Positions 7,388-14,224 of a stretch of DNA of 64,000 bases are shown here, in pieces. Position 1 is the first letter of the stretch. Every line of letters starts with the position of its first letter. Position numbers and translations under genes: made by a program. Source of the DNA: Polynucleobacter aenigmaticus (lineage in GTDB: Bacteria; Pseudomonadota; Gammaproteobacteria; Burkholderiales; Burkholderiaceae); assembly GCF_002206635.1 (NCBI RefSeq), contig NZ_NGUO01000011.1, positions 93,731-157,730 on the forward strand, written 5' to 3'. Below the pieces are notes generated by a model. That model was given only the letters and a program-made list of their open reading frames with translations. It had not been told where the DNA came from and made no database searches.

Positions 7388-8545
7388 ATGACTAGTAATC
7401 CACTACGTATTGTTAAATTAGAAGCTGTTCCTATTTCGTTTCCCGTTCCTGAAAATAAATCGGTCCGGCTAGGTATTGGTAAATCTGTAAAACGTGATTC
7501 GGTACTCGTTCGTATTGAAACTGAGGATGGTCATGTTGGCTGGGGTGAGGCACATCATGGACGTGCTCCAGGAGCAATTGCAAAGTTAATTGATACGACA
7601 ATGCGTGAGCTAGTACTAAATAGCGACGCAATGGATATCAACGGCATCTGGGCGCGCGTTTATAAGATGCAGATTTCTAGCCACGGTACGGGCGCAGCAG
7701 CAGTTTTAGCATTGAGTGGGATTGATATCGCCTTGTGGGATATTCGCTCTCAAATCATGCAACAACCTTTATATCGAATGTTAGGCGGCGCCTCCAAAAA
7801 GATTAAAGCATATGCAGGCGGTATTGCTTTGGGATGGCAAGAGCCAGCATCATTGGCGAAAGAGGCACAAGAACATATAGCAACTGGATATCGGGCTCTA
7901 AAGTTACGGGTTGGCGATACAGCAGAGAAAGATATCCTCAGAGTGCAGGCGGTCCGTAAAACAGTAGGGGAAGAGATTGATATATTGGTTGATGCAAATA
8001 CCAATTACACCTTAGCAGATGTGCGAAAGGTGATGCCTGCATTTGATGAGGCAGGAGTAAGTTGGTTAGAGGAGCCATTCCCTCCACAAGATCGAAAGGC
8101 TTATCGTATGGCCCGTAATCTGGGGCGGGTTCCATTTGCAGCTGGAGAAAACCATTACACACGATATGACTTCTCAACCTTATTGGACGATGATAATGTG
8201 CAGTTTATTCAGCCTGATTTATCAAAGACTGGTGGCGTTACTGAATCTCTAAAAATTGCTGCGATGGCGAGTGCTAATAAATTAACAATTAATCCTCATA
8301 CTTCTGCTACTGCAATCAATATGGGGACGACTATTCATTTTTTATCTGCCATTGATAATCCTGGATATTTTGAAGGGGACGTTACATCGCTTAATCCCTT
8401 TAGGGATGAGATGATGGATAAGGTTGCATATGAGCTCGATTCAGACGGTTTTGTAAAGCCATATGAAGGTATTGGCATTGGCATGACAATAAACTTAGAC
8501 TTTGTTAAGGATCACCCTCTGATCGATGGTCCTTGCTACGTCTGA
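7388..8545 (+). CDS. Mandelate racemase/muconate lactonizing enzyme family protein, copy 2
   Basis: 385 residues with the same architecture as the protein at 4364 but clearly divergent from it. Catalytic K172-x-R174 (ALKLRVG), metal ligands D202, E228 and E254, D277 in PDLSKTGG and H304 in INPHTSAT are all present. The KxR rather than KxK motif suggests a different reaction or stereochemistry from copy 1. It is the last gene of the operon, 11 bp after the dehydrogenase gene. Confidence 0.88.
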   Translation: MTSNPLRIVKLEAVPISFPVPENKSVRLGIGKSVKRDSVLVRIETEDGHVGWGEAHHGRAPGAIAKLIDTTMRELVLNSDAMDINGIWARVYKMQISSHGTGAAAVLALSGIDIALWDIRSQIMQQPLYRMLGGASKKIKAYAGGIALGWQEPASLAKEAQEHIATGYRALKLRVGDTAEKDILRVQAVRKTVGEEIDILVDANTNYTLADVRKVMPAFDEAGVSWLEEPFPPQDRKAYRMARNLGRVPFAAGENHYTRYDFSTLLDDDNVQFIQPDLSKTGGVTESLKIAAMASANKLTINPHTSATAINMGTTIHFLSAIDNPGYFEGDVTSLNPFRDEMMDKVAYELDSDGFVKPYEGIGIGMTINLDFVKDHPLIDGPCYV

Positions 8546-8649
8546 TGGCTTAGTTTCACAACTAGGCCTGAACTTTTTTGGAATGGAAAGCTAGTTTGGG
8601 GTAATGAGCTTATTGTTCGGTAGGTGAGTACTGGGAAGCCTCAATATTC

Positions 8650-8862
8650 AACAGCAAAAAGAAAGTTTGCATAAAGTGACCATAAATCTGTACTACTGAA
8701 AAGATATCAAGCCAATATAAACAATGGGTTAGGAGGATCTAACCTGTAATTCAGTAGTACAAATTAATACTCGTAAGTCATTGTTTTATAAAGGTTTATT
8801 GTGTTGCGACGTATGGGCTACGAACCAAGGGGTCGTGGGTTCAATTCCTGCCAGCCGCACCA
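8650..8862 (+). repeat. Island A right end (conserved block ending in the tRNA 3' half)
   Basis: This block matches 22261-22474 over about 213 bp. It contains a direct TGTACTACTGAA site (8689-8700), the hairpin GGTTAG-N6-CTAACC (8727-8744), an inverted TTCAGTAGTACAA site (8750-8762) and the 47-bp tRNA-derived core (8816-8862). The 5' half of the tRNA is absent, so this copy cannot make a tRNA. Confidence 0.9.
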
Positions 8863-9115
8863 TACTACATAAGGGTCTCCCGTCAGGGAGGCCCTTTCTA
8901 TTTGTACTACTGAACCAATTTTGTACTACTGAATGAGTATTGAATGCTTTATTGAAGCCAGCTAAGCCTTATTCTATAGGCCCTATGCTTCTAAATTTAC
9001 TTTTTGCTTGTACTGCTGAATTATTTGCCTAATTAGAGCTTTTGCCTGCTTTTCGGACTATTTCAGACGTTCAAAGAAGGGAATTTTAGGACTGTCGAGC
9101 GTCTCAGTTCGGCCA
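8816..9115 (+). repeat. Island left end, direct repeat copy 2 (tRNA 3' half plus left end of island B)
   Basis: Near-identical to 1935-2234, including the core, terminator and three TTGTACTACTGAA sites at 8902-8914, 8921-8933 and 9008-9020 (the last with one mismatch). It marks the junction where island B follows island A. Confidence 0.92.
8871..8899 (+). terminator. Hairpin terminator, second island copy
   Basis: The same 11-bp stem and loop as at 1990, here following a tRNA half rather than a functional tRNA. Confidence 0.75.
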
Positions 9116-9137
9116 CTAAGAGCCATCCCCCTCTTTT

Positions 9138-9377
9138 TTACTTAGTCTGGTAGCGCTCAGTCAGCGGGCAGAGTAGATCGCATACACCCACATCTAATTC
9201 AGTTGCAACCTTAACCATGACGGCTAAGGTTGGGTTGCCTAAATTACCCTCGATTTTACTTACGAGCGTCCTGTCTATCCCAGCCTGGTCAGCAAGTTTT
9301 TCTTGTGAAAGGGATCGATCTTTTCTAAGTCTTTTGATATTGAGGCTTAGACATATTTTATATTTTGTAATGGACAT
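9138..9377 (-). CDS. Small XRE-family helix-turn-helix regulator
   Basis: A 79-residue protein that is almost entirely one Cro/C1-type HTH domain (residues about 12-68). The recognition region is LSQEKLADQAGIDRTLVSKIEG. Such small regulators often control neighbouring genes on mobile elements. It is the first gene after the left end of island B and is read towards the island boundary, divergent from the protease gene. A run of eight G (9388-9395) lies 10 bp before its ATG, and three 14-bp repeats at 9438-9479 are candidate operators. Confidence 0.85.
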   Translation of the reverse strand: MSITKYKICLSLNIKRLRKDRSLSQEKLADQAGIDRTLVSKIEGNLGNPTLAVMVKVATELDVGVCDLLCPLTERYQTK

Positions 9378-9387
9378 TTCCTATTAT

Positions 9388-9395
9388 GGGGGGGG
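9388..9395 (+). repeat. G8 homopolymer tract upstream of the XRE gene
   Basis: Eight consecutive G on the + strand (C8 on the coding strand of the XRE gene), 10 bp before its start codon. Length change here would alter the leader or promoter spacing. It is one of two long G/C runs within 280 bp. Confidence 0.5.
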
Positions 9396-9437
9396 TGGCA
9401 ACCTTTTTTCATTTATATTAAAAATATATAAACATGT

Positions 9438-9479
9438 TTATATTCAACGGTTTATAATCAACTGCTTATAATCAACAGA
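9438..9479 (+). promoter_or_regulatory. Three 14-bp direct repeats (iterons) in the XRE/protease divergent region
   Basis: TTATATTCAAC (9438), TTATAATCAAC (9452) and TTATAATCAAC (9466) recur at exact 14-bp steps, the second and third identical over 11 bp. They lie between divergently read genes and include TATAAT boxes. The simplest reading is a regulator-binding array, perhaps for the adjacent XRE protein. Confidence 0.5.
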
Positions 9480-9551
9480 TCATACAAAGCACCCAAAATC
9501 GTTAGCCACACTATTAAGCCAAAATCACATAAATGCGCCACATGCTCCTGC

Positions 9552-10179
9552 ATGTTGATTGGTTTATTGCTGTTAAGTAACTTTAGCCTTGCGGTAGCCC
9601 AAAATAATTCCAGCTTTCGTTTGCCTCCAGTAATGGCCGATGTCCCGGCTTTACCCCCCCCCTATAAATAAACCCATCTCTTTTATTTCCTATGATGGCT
9701 CTAATTGGGCGGATGGAAAAAATCAGACTAAAGATCTTCACGAGGCTGCCAGTAACCCAGGGAAGAAAATATCACCAGCGCAAATCAAAAACGGTGATTT
9801 CGTGGTGCATGTATCACCGGATGGCCATTACTATATTTCTGGAGGTGTCAACGGTTTTCCAGTGATGTTTATGGTAGATAGTGGCGCTGCTTATTCCTCA
9901 ATACCCCTGCGTCATGCCCGGAACGCAGGCATCAGGGTAGGTATCTCCAAATCTGTGAATACTGCTAATGGCCTTGTTGATGTAGGCGAAACATCAGGCA
10001 ATATCATTACTCTTGGCACTCTAGGTATTGCCAATGTACATCTCTTGGTAATCAGTAATTTAGAAACCGCACTTTTAGGCGCAGAAGTTTTAAACACTTT
10101 AGATATTTCTTATGCGGTGGGTGTGATGACGATTAAGGCAATCGATAAAGTTAAACCTAATACGCTACCTAAGAATTAG
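9552..10179 (+). pseudogene. Secreted retropepsin-like aspartic protease, frameshifted at a C9 tract
   Basis: From the ATG at 9552 the frame encodes a signal peptide (MLIGLLLLSNFSLAVAQ) and a short linker, then meets nine C (9654-9662) and stops. The next frame continues with a clan AA aspartic protease domain: the active-site triad DSG begins at 9877 (FMVDSGAAYSSI), and a LLGAEVLNTL segment follows as in the TIGR02281-type family. With eight C the two parts fuse into one protein of about 208 residues. The domain alone can also be read from ATG 9640, without a signal peptide. The break may be a slippage variant, a fixed mutation or a sequencing error. No ribosome site is evident at 9552. Confidence 0.7.
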
Positions 10180-10347
10180 TTGTTTACTCTTAGGAATGCG
10201 CATATTAGCTAGGACCCAATAGGCTGTTGTGGGTCGAGAGGTGCCCATTTGACTGAGGCGACGTAGATGGCTTAAATCGGCCAGAAGCGGTCGGTAGAGC
10301 AGATGATTGAAGACTTTGTATTGACGGAGTAATTCTCCCCGGGGAGT

Positions 10348-10387
10348 AAAGAAAATAGCCCATCAATTGAATTGGGCTATTTTCTTT
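10348..10387. terminator. Bidirectional terminator between the protease gene and dps
   Basis: A 15-bp stem, AAAGAAAATAGCCCA / TGGGCTATTTTCTTT, with a 10-nt loop, T-rich on both strands and placed between convergent genes. Just before it is the perfect palindrome CTCCCCGGGGAG (10335-10346). The 250 bp between the genes hold nothing else recognisable. Confidence 0.85.
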
Positions 10388-10430
10388 TAGGCCTAATATC
10401 AATCTATCTTTTTAAACGACGCCGATGGAG

Positions 10431-10922
10431 TTACTCTTCCAATAAACTTCTTAGCATCCAAGCAGTTTTCTCGTGAATATCTTGTCGTTGAGTTAGTAGA
10501 TCCGCTGTAGGTTGATCATTCGCTTTTTCTACTAAAGGGAAAAGTTTGCGAGCAGTTTTCGCAGTAGCCTCTTGAGCCTTCACAAGATACTTGACCATAT
10601 CCATTGCTTTAGGTACCCCATCCACTTCTTTGATGGAGGTAAGCTTTGAGAATTCCTTATAAGTACCCGGTGCTGGTTCCCCAAGCGCCCTGATTCGTTC
10701 TGCTATTAAATCAAGCGCTGCCCATTGCTCAGTGTATTGAGTCATAAACATAGTGTGAAGGGTGTTAAACATTGGACCTTTCACATTCCAATGAAAGTTA
10801 TGAGTCATCAAATAGAGAGAGTAGCTGTCCGCCAAAAGCTCTGATAATCCTTTAGCAATGGCCTTGCGATCTTTTTCACTAATGCCAATATCTATTATGG
10901 TTTTAGTTAATTTGTTACTCAT
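10431..10922 (-). CDS. dps: Dps family DNA-binding ferritin-like protein
   Basis: 163 residues, normal for Dps. Ferroxidase-site residues are seen in the motif [15 protein letters not shown] (about 38-52) and in the later [16 protein letters not shown]. Dps dodecamers oxidise iron with peroxide, store it and coat DNA. It is the last gene of a minus-strand run with ohr and two tiny ORFs. GGGGAA lies just upstream of the ATG. Confidence 0.93.
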   Translation of the reverse strand: MSNKLTKTIIDIGISEKDRKAIAKGLSELLADSYSLYLMTHNFHWNVKGPMFNTLHTMFMTQYTEQWAALDLIAERIRALGEPAPGTYKEFSKLTSIKEVDGVPKAMDMVKYLVKAQEATAKTARKLFPLVEKANDQPTADLLTQRQDIHEKTAWMLRSLLEE

Positions 10923-10949
10923 AAGTTCCCCTTCATTGGAAATAATGAT

Positions 10950-11375
10950 TTATATGACGGAAATATCAACTGCAATATTGCCACGAGTAGCGTTGGAATA
11001 GGGGCAAACCTGATGAGCCGCATCGACTAAGTCTTTAGCAGCCTTTTTTTCTAAGCCTGGTAAGGCTATGGCCAACTTAACAGCGATACCAAATCCTTGT
11101 GGGATTGGACCGATATCAACACTGGCGTCAATTGAAGCATCATCAGGCACCTTTACTTTTTTCAATCCTGCTACGTGCTTAAGCGCTCCCATAAAACAAG
11201 CTGAGTAACCAGCTGCAAATAATTGCTCTGGATTAGTGGCTGTACCAGCGCCACCCATAGCTTTAGGTGCTGATAGAGTTACATTCAGCAGGCCATCATC
11301 GCTAACTGCCTTGCCATCTCGGCCACCAGTAGTGTGGGTGTGGGCTGTGTACATTATTTTATCCAGCGTATTCAT
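10950..11375 (-). CDS. ohr: Organic hydroperoxide resistance protein (Ohr/OsmC family)
   Basis: 141 residues with both peroxidatic and resolving cysteines in the Ohr contexts GYSACFMGAL (about 56-65) and HQVCPYSNATRGN (about 121-133). Ohr reduces organic hydroperoxides with lipoyl thiols. It lies 27 bp before dps, so the pair is probably one transcript. No OhrR-type regulator is adjacent. Confidence 0.93.
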   Translation of the reverse strand: MNTLDKIMYTAHTHTTGGRDGKAVSDDGLLNVTLSAPKAMGGAGTATNPEQLFAAGYSACFMGALKHVAGLKKVKVPDDASIDASVDIGPIPQGFGIAVKLAIALPGLEKKAAKDLVDAAHQVCPYSNATRGNIAVDISVI

Positions 11376-11402
11376 GATACTTTTCTCTCTAATTAAATAT
11401 TT

Positions 11403-11516
11403 TTAACGAATAAAGTGCTTGGCGATATCAAAGACAGTTAATCCAGCTCCAAGAGCATTGATGCAAACTCCTGCGTATAACTTCATTGGATTCTTTGATT
11501 GGATAAAAGTTGACAT
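11403..11516 (-). CDS. Possible 37-residue small protein upstream of ohr
   Basis: An ATG at 11516 follows GGAGAAAGAT, a good ribosome site. The product starts MSTFIQSKNPMKLYAG and has a central hydrophobic stretch (VCINALGAGLTVF) that may be a short membrane helix. No family is recognised. It lies between the 30-residue ORF and ohr on the same strand, all closely spaced. Confidence 0.5.
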   Translation of the reverse strand: MSTFIQSKNPMKLYAGVCINALGAGLTVFDIAKHFIR

Positions 11517-11525
11517 ATCTTTCTC

Positions 11526-11618
11526 CTATTTTCTGGTGCAAAAGAAGGTAGCTAAATCCTTTTCAAACTCGTGATTGAGAAAGTACAGGCCTTCAGATAA
11601 GTGGTGATGATTCTTCAT
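11526..11618 (-). CDS. Possible 30-residue small protein, first ORF before ohr-dps
   Basis: An ATG at 11618 is preceded by AAAGGAG with a 6-nt spacer, a near-ideal ribosome site. The product starts MKNHHHLSEGLYFLNHEF; the HHH run and single Cys could bind metal, but this is speculation. It ends 9 bp before the 37-residue ORF. It could be a small protein or a translated leader of the stress operon. Confidence 0.5.
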   Translation of the reverse strand: MKNHHHLSEGLYFLNHEFEKDLATFFCTRK

Positions 11619-11696
11619 TTCTCGCTCCTTTAGTTTTTTAATGGCGATGAAGTGATTCTGGGGGATATTGAGATATCGGTCCAATGAATTAAATTG

Positions 11697-11725
11697 AATT
11701 TAATGATCGATAATATCGATAACAA
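11697..11725 (-). promoter_or_regulatory. Candidate promoter with palindromic spacer for the small ORF-ohr-dps run
   Basis: On the minus strand, TTGTTA (-35, 11725-11720) and TAAATT (-10, 11702-11697) are 17 bp apart. The spacer holds the palindrome ATCGAT-ATT-ATCGAT (11706-11720 overlaps the -35 edge). The position, 79 bp before the first small ORF, suits a regulated promoter. This is from pattern matching only. Confidence 0.4.
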
Positions 11726-12102
11726 GATTTGGATATGATCATACTAATCATTCCGATCTCAACGCACCCCTTAAGACTTTGAATGACAATGTAAAAAATG
11801 TTTATGGAACTGAGGATGTGGCCAATCATTGAGAAGATACGCTTTAAATACGACTGCATTATGGTTTTGTATTGGTATACCCTTATTAGCCGTTTCAACG
11901 CAGCCAATAAGGCGAACCCTCGATAGTTCTCTCGAAGTTCTGGCAGTAATTAGCTCCACCTCTGGGGTAGGTTCAATTATGGTTATTTAGGATAGAGCAG
12001 TAATCCTATCAAGAGGCGTACTTTAATGGGACAACTCGCGTAGCTTTTTTTGCGCTGGTCAAGCATCGATTTAAGCGACGCTTACTAAGTCAGTATTGAG
12101 GA
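11726..12102. other. Intergenic stretch without a recognised gene
   Basis: About 380 bp. Short frames occur on both strands (for example + strand ATG 11802, 40 codons), but none has a ribosome site or recognisable sequence. It may hold decayed coding DNA. Confidence 0.3.
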
Positions 12103-12429
12103 TTACGTATTCATCTTGGGGTCAACCATAACGCAAGCCTTCATTCCCTTTAACTCCATGGCCTTGAGCCACTCAGGTTTTATTTTTGGATTCATTATTA
12201 ATTCATTCACTTGTCGATTAGAGGCATTTTTAGCGACGAATTCAGCTTGACATCCACAGTAAGCCGTGAAGTCTTCTTCAGTAAGGGTCTTACCCTTAAG
12301 ATCTTTATGCTCAGCCACTTGTTCACTTATGCAATTTTTTTGATAATCCTTAGAAATTGCCTGAGCAAAAGATGGGTTGGCTACTACTAACAAAAAAGCT
12401 AACGATAAAGCGGTTCGAAATATTGGCAT
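12103..12429 (-). CDS. Small secreted protein of unknown function, four Cys
   Basis: 108 residues from the ATG at 12429, which has AAAAGGAAA placed 7 nt upstream; an in-frame ATG at 12447 is less likely. A signal peptide (RTALSLAFLLVVANPSFAQA) is followed by a mature domain of about 85 residues with cysteines in NCIS, AYCGCQAEF and KACVM. The spacing suggests disulfides in the periplasm. No family name can be given with certainty. Confidence 0.75.
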   Translation of the reverse strand: MPIFRTALSLAFLLVVANPSFAQAISKDYQKNCISEQVAEHKDLKGKTLTEEDFTAYCGCQAEFVAKNASNRQVNELIMNPKIKPEWLKAMELKGMKACVMVDPKMNT

Positions 12430-12452
12430 TGTGCGTTTCCTTTTCATGCAAT

Positions 12453-12638
12453 TTATATGGTGGAAATTCTTCCATAAACATCAAGGTCGGACTCATCAAC
12501 CTCCAAAAAGTCATCTTCGATCACAGAAGCTCCTTCTAAGTTTTCGATATATTCCCGGATAGCGTAGTAAGGAGGCATCTGTGCTTCATTGTCATCCTGG
12601 GGATCCCAGACTTTGTAACGAAAAACGGTTAATTTCAT
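12453..12638 (-). CDS. Small acidic hypothetical protein (61 aa)
   Basis: Starts MKLTVFRYKVWDPQDDNEAQ and continues with an acidic C-terminal half (EDDFLEVDESDLDVYGR). The composition looks like a folded cytoplasmic protein rather than a chance frame. It lies between two other small minus-strand genes. No family is recognised and no strong ribosome site is seen. Confidence 0.6.
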   Translation of the reverse strand: MKLTVFRYKVWDPQDDNEAQMPPYYAIREYIENLEGASVIEDDFLEVDESDLDVYGRISTI

Positions 12639-12660
12639 GTGATTTTTGGTTAAACGTAAC

Positions 12661-12762
12661 TTATGAGCCTAAAAGATGATTCATATGGCGCCTCAAGTAA
12701 GCCTTGCGAGCCTCGACTAAAACTATGACCAAATTACTCAGAAACTGTTTGAACTGTCTCAT
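12661..12762 (-). CDS. Possible 33-residue basic small protein
   Basis: An ATG at 12762 with AAAGGAG 6 nt upstream. The product starts MRQFKQFLSNLVIVLVEARK and is an amphipathic, arginine-rich helix. It is the first ORF of a minus-strand run (33, 61 and 108 residues), divergent from the Rrf2 gene. No family is recognised. Confidence 0.5.
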   Translation of the reverse strand: MRQFKQFLSNLVIVLVEARKAYLRRHMNHLLGS

Positions 12763-12787
12763 TTAAAGCTCCTTTGGTTAAAAATAC

Positions 12788-12883
12788 TAGGGTTACTACT
12801 TAATTAGTATGCGCTTTAAGTGCCTAGATTGCAGGGCAGCAAAAACCCCTCTATTAGTAGTTTTATACGTAATAACCCTAATA
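12788..12883. promoter_or_regulatory. Paired inverted sites TAGGGTTAYTAC in a divergent promoter region
   Basis: TAGGGTTACTAC at 12788-12799 and its inverted partner GTAATAACCCTA at 12868-12879 match in 11 of 12 positions, with 68 bp between them. A second inverted pair, CTATTAG (12850-12856) and CTAATAG (12877-12883), overlaps. They lie between the small-ORF run (-) and the Rrf2 gene (+), where autoregulation is common. Confidence 0.4.
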
Positions 12884-12926
12884 GGTTCAGAATTAAATTG
12901 TCTCCCGACCCGTATTTAAGGTCCTT

Positions 12927-12951
12927 AAGTCGCCCTCGGGCGACTTCTTTT
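12927..12951 (+). terminator. Intrinsic terminator in the leader of the Rrf2 gene
   Basis: A 9-bp GC-rich stem, AAGTCGCCC / GGGCGACTT, with a 2-nt spacer (a real loop would open one or two pairs), followed by CTTTTT. It ends 41 bp before the Rrf2 start and no gene on the + strand precedes it within the region. It is either an attenuator of the Rrf2 transcript or the end of a short RNA starting near 12800-12880. Confidence 0.65.
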
Positions 12952-12991
12952 TAAGTCATTTCTACCGTGTCGTTAATAAAAGGAAAGTGTC

Positions 12992-13555
12992 ATGTTGAAG
13001 TACATCAATAGGTCGCTTGAACAAACTATCAATACCTTGATTGATATCACCGCCTATTCACGATTTGGCGTTCCGGTTAGAGCAATTGACATCGCTAAAC
13101 GTCAGCACCTTTCTTTAAGTCGTATGGAAATAGTGCTCTCCGCGCTTAAGTCTGCCTATTTAATACGAGCCGCCAAAGGACGAAGGGGCGGGTACTACTT
13201 AGCTAAAGACCCACAAAGCATGACGATGAAAGATGTGTTTTTAGCAGTCAATCACTTTAGATCCAGAAAAGCAGTTATTGCAGATTTTGCTAAAGAGATC
13301 GTAGAATCGTTTGAATCTCATATGCGTGATTGTCTATCGAAGATTGCAGTAGCATCATCTTCAAAAGATGCGAGAACAAGACCCTTTCAAATTGAGATCA
13401 TTCCAGCCTGGGACTCGCAAAAGTATCAATTACAAGAAATCTCCAAAAAGGGTAAATGGGATACTCAAAGCGTTCTGATTACAAAAGCCGAATTACAAAA
13501 AGCAGAAAAGCTCGGACCCAACTCTATATTTGATTTTAGTAATTACATTCAATAA
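12992..13555 (+). CDS. Rrf2-family transcriptional regulator with an extended C-terminus
   Basis: 187 residues. The winged helix (about 5-80) carries the Rrf2 hallmarks IDIAKRQHLSLSRMEIVLSAL and GRRGGYYLAKDP. The three-cysteine cluster of iron-sulfur members such as IscR is missing (only one Cys, MRDCLSK), so it probably senses something else or partners with another protein. The C-terminal 70 residues are lysine-rich and unrecognised. SD AAAGGAAAG precedes the ATG. Confidence 0.85.
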   Translation: MLKYINRSLEQTINTLIDITAYSRFGVPVRAIDIAKRQHLSLSRMEIVLSALKSAYLIRAAKGRRGGYYLAKDPQSMTMKDVFLAVNHFRSRKAVIADFAKEIVESFESHMRDCLSKIAVASSSKDARTRPFQIEIIPAWDSQKYQLQEISKKGKWDTQSVLITKAELQKAEKLGPNSIFDFSNYIQ

Positions 13556-13568
13556 TAAAATGAGATTG

Positions 13569-13631
13569 ATGAAAAAGATGCGACAGTTTTATGATGAAGT
13601 TATAAGTTATATCCGGGCTTATCTCAGATGA
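13569..13631 (+). CDS. Possible 20-residue peptide translationally coupled to the Coq7-like gene
   Basis: ATG at 13569, stop TGA at 13629-13631 overlapping the next start as ATGA. The product starts MKKMRQFYDEVISY. The overlap suggests coupling, but there is no clear ribosome site, so it could be chance. Confidence 0.3.
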   Translation: MKKMRQFYDEVISYIRAYLR

Positions 13632-14182
13632 GCGGTGTAATCGAGCGTAGTCATGCTTCTTATTCCGTCTATTTAGAGCGTGAGTTACGCTCAGATCATG
13701 CCGGCGAAACGGGTGCTATCTATATCTACAAAGGCATTATTGCCATTGCAAAATTACGTAAAGATCAGGAGCTCATCAGTTTTGCCAAGCATCATGGAGC
13801 CACTGAGGCTGAGCATTTACAGTTAATAGAGTCTATTTTCGAGGCCAAGCATCGAAGTCGTTTGCTTGTTCCTTGGCGCATTGCGGGATGGTTAACTGGG
13901 GCAATACCAGCGCTATTTGGAAGAAAAGCAGTTTATGCAACGATTGATGCTGTTGAGACATTTGTAGAGCAACATTACCAGCAACAGATTGAATATCTGC
14001 AAAAAAATGGTAGTCATGATGATTTGCTTAAGCTCCTCATGCGTTGCCAAGCCGACGAAATAAATCATAAAAATGAAGCAAGATCAAAAGTTGTGAGCCC
14101 TAGGCCCTTAACTCTAAGGCTTTGGTGTGCTTTAGTAAGGAGTGGATCGGCAGTAGCTGTTTTATTAGCCAGGCAGATTTAA
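13628..14182 (+). CDS. Coq7-like demethoxyubiquinone hydroxylase family protein
   Basis: 184 residues, matching the di-iron Coq7 family. The iron-binding Glu/His motifs are in order: RSDHAGETGAIYIYKG, ATEAEHLQ, DAVETFVEQHY and ADEINHKNEA. Coq7 adds the last ring hydroxyl of ubiquinone. Being on an island it may be a second copy or a functional replacement; whether a core copy exists cannot be seen here. Together with YceI nearby it suggests quinone maintenance under stress. Confidence 0.85.
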   Translation: MSGVIERSHASYSVYLERELRSDHAGETGAIYIYKGIIAIAKLRKDQELISFAKHHGATEAEHLQLIESIFEAKHRSRLLVPWRIAGWLTGAIPALFGRKAVYATIDAVETFVEQHYQQQIEYLQKNGSHDDLLKLLMRCQADEINHKNEARSKVVSPRPLTLRLWCALVRSGSAVAVLLARQI

Positions 14183-14224
14183 AGAATATGATATTAGTAG
14201 TTAATTAAACGAGGTAGAGAAGCA

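Larger units (their letters stand above)
1982..8862 (+). mobile_element. Genomic island A in tRNA-Arg (6881 bp), no integrase
   Basis: Bounded by the CCA end of intact tRNA-Arg and by a second copy of the tRNA 3' half (8816-8862). It carries a possible 43-residue membrane peptide, a GntR regulator and a five-gene catabolic operon. The left end matches the left end of island B, and the right end (from 8650) matches the right end of island B. Every sizeable ORF was considered and none resembles a tyrosine or serine recombinase or an excisionase. I infer that mobility, if any, depends on a recombinase encoded elsewhere. Confidence 0.85.

Noticed and set aside
9438..9479. Iterons as a plasmid-type replication origin
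   Set aside because: No replication initiator or partition gene is present on island B, so a regulatory array is more likely.
11689..11959. Two overlapping minus-strand ORFs of 62 and 72 codons
   Set aside because: They overlap each other in different frames, lack ribosome sites and resemble nothing known.
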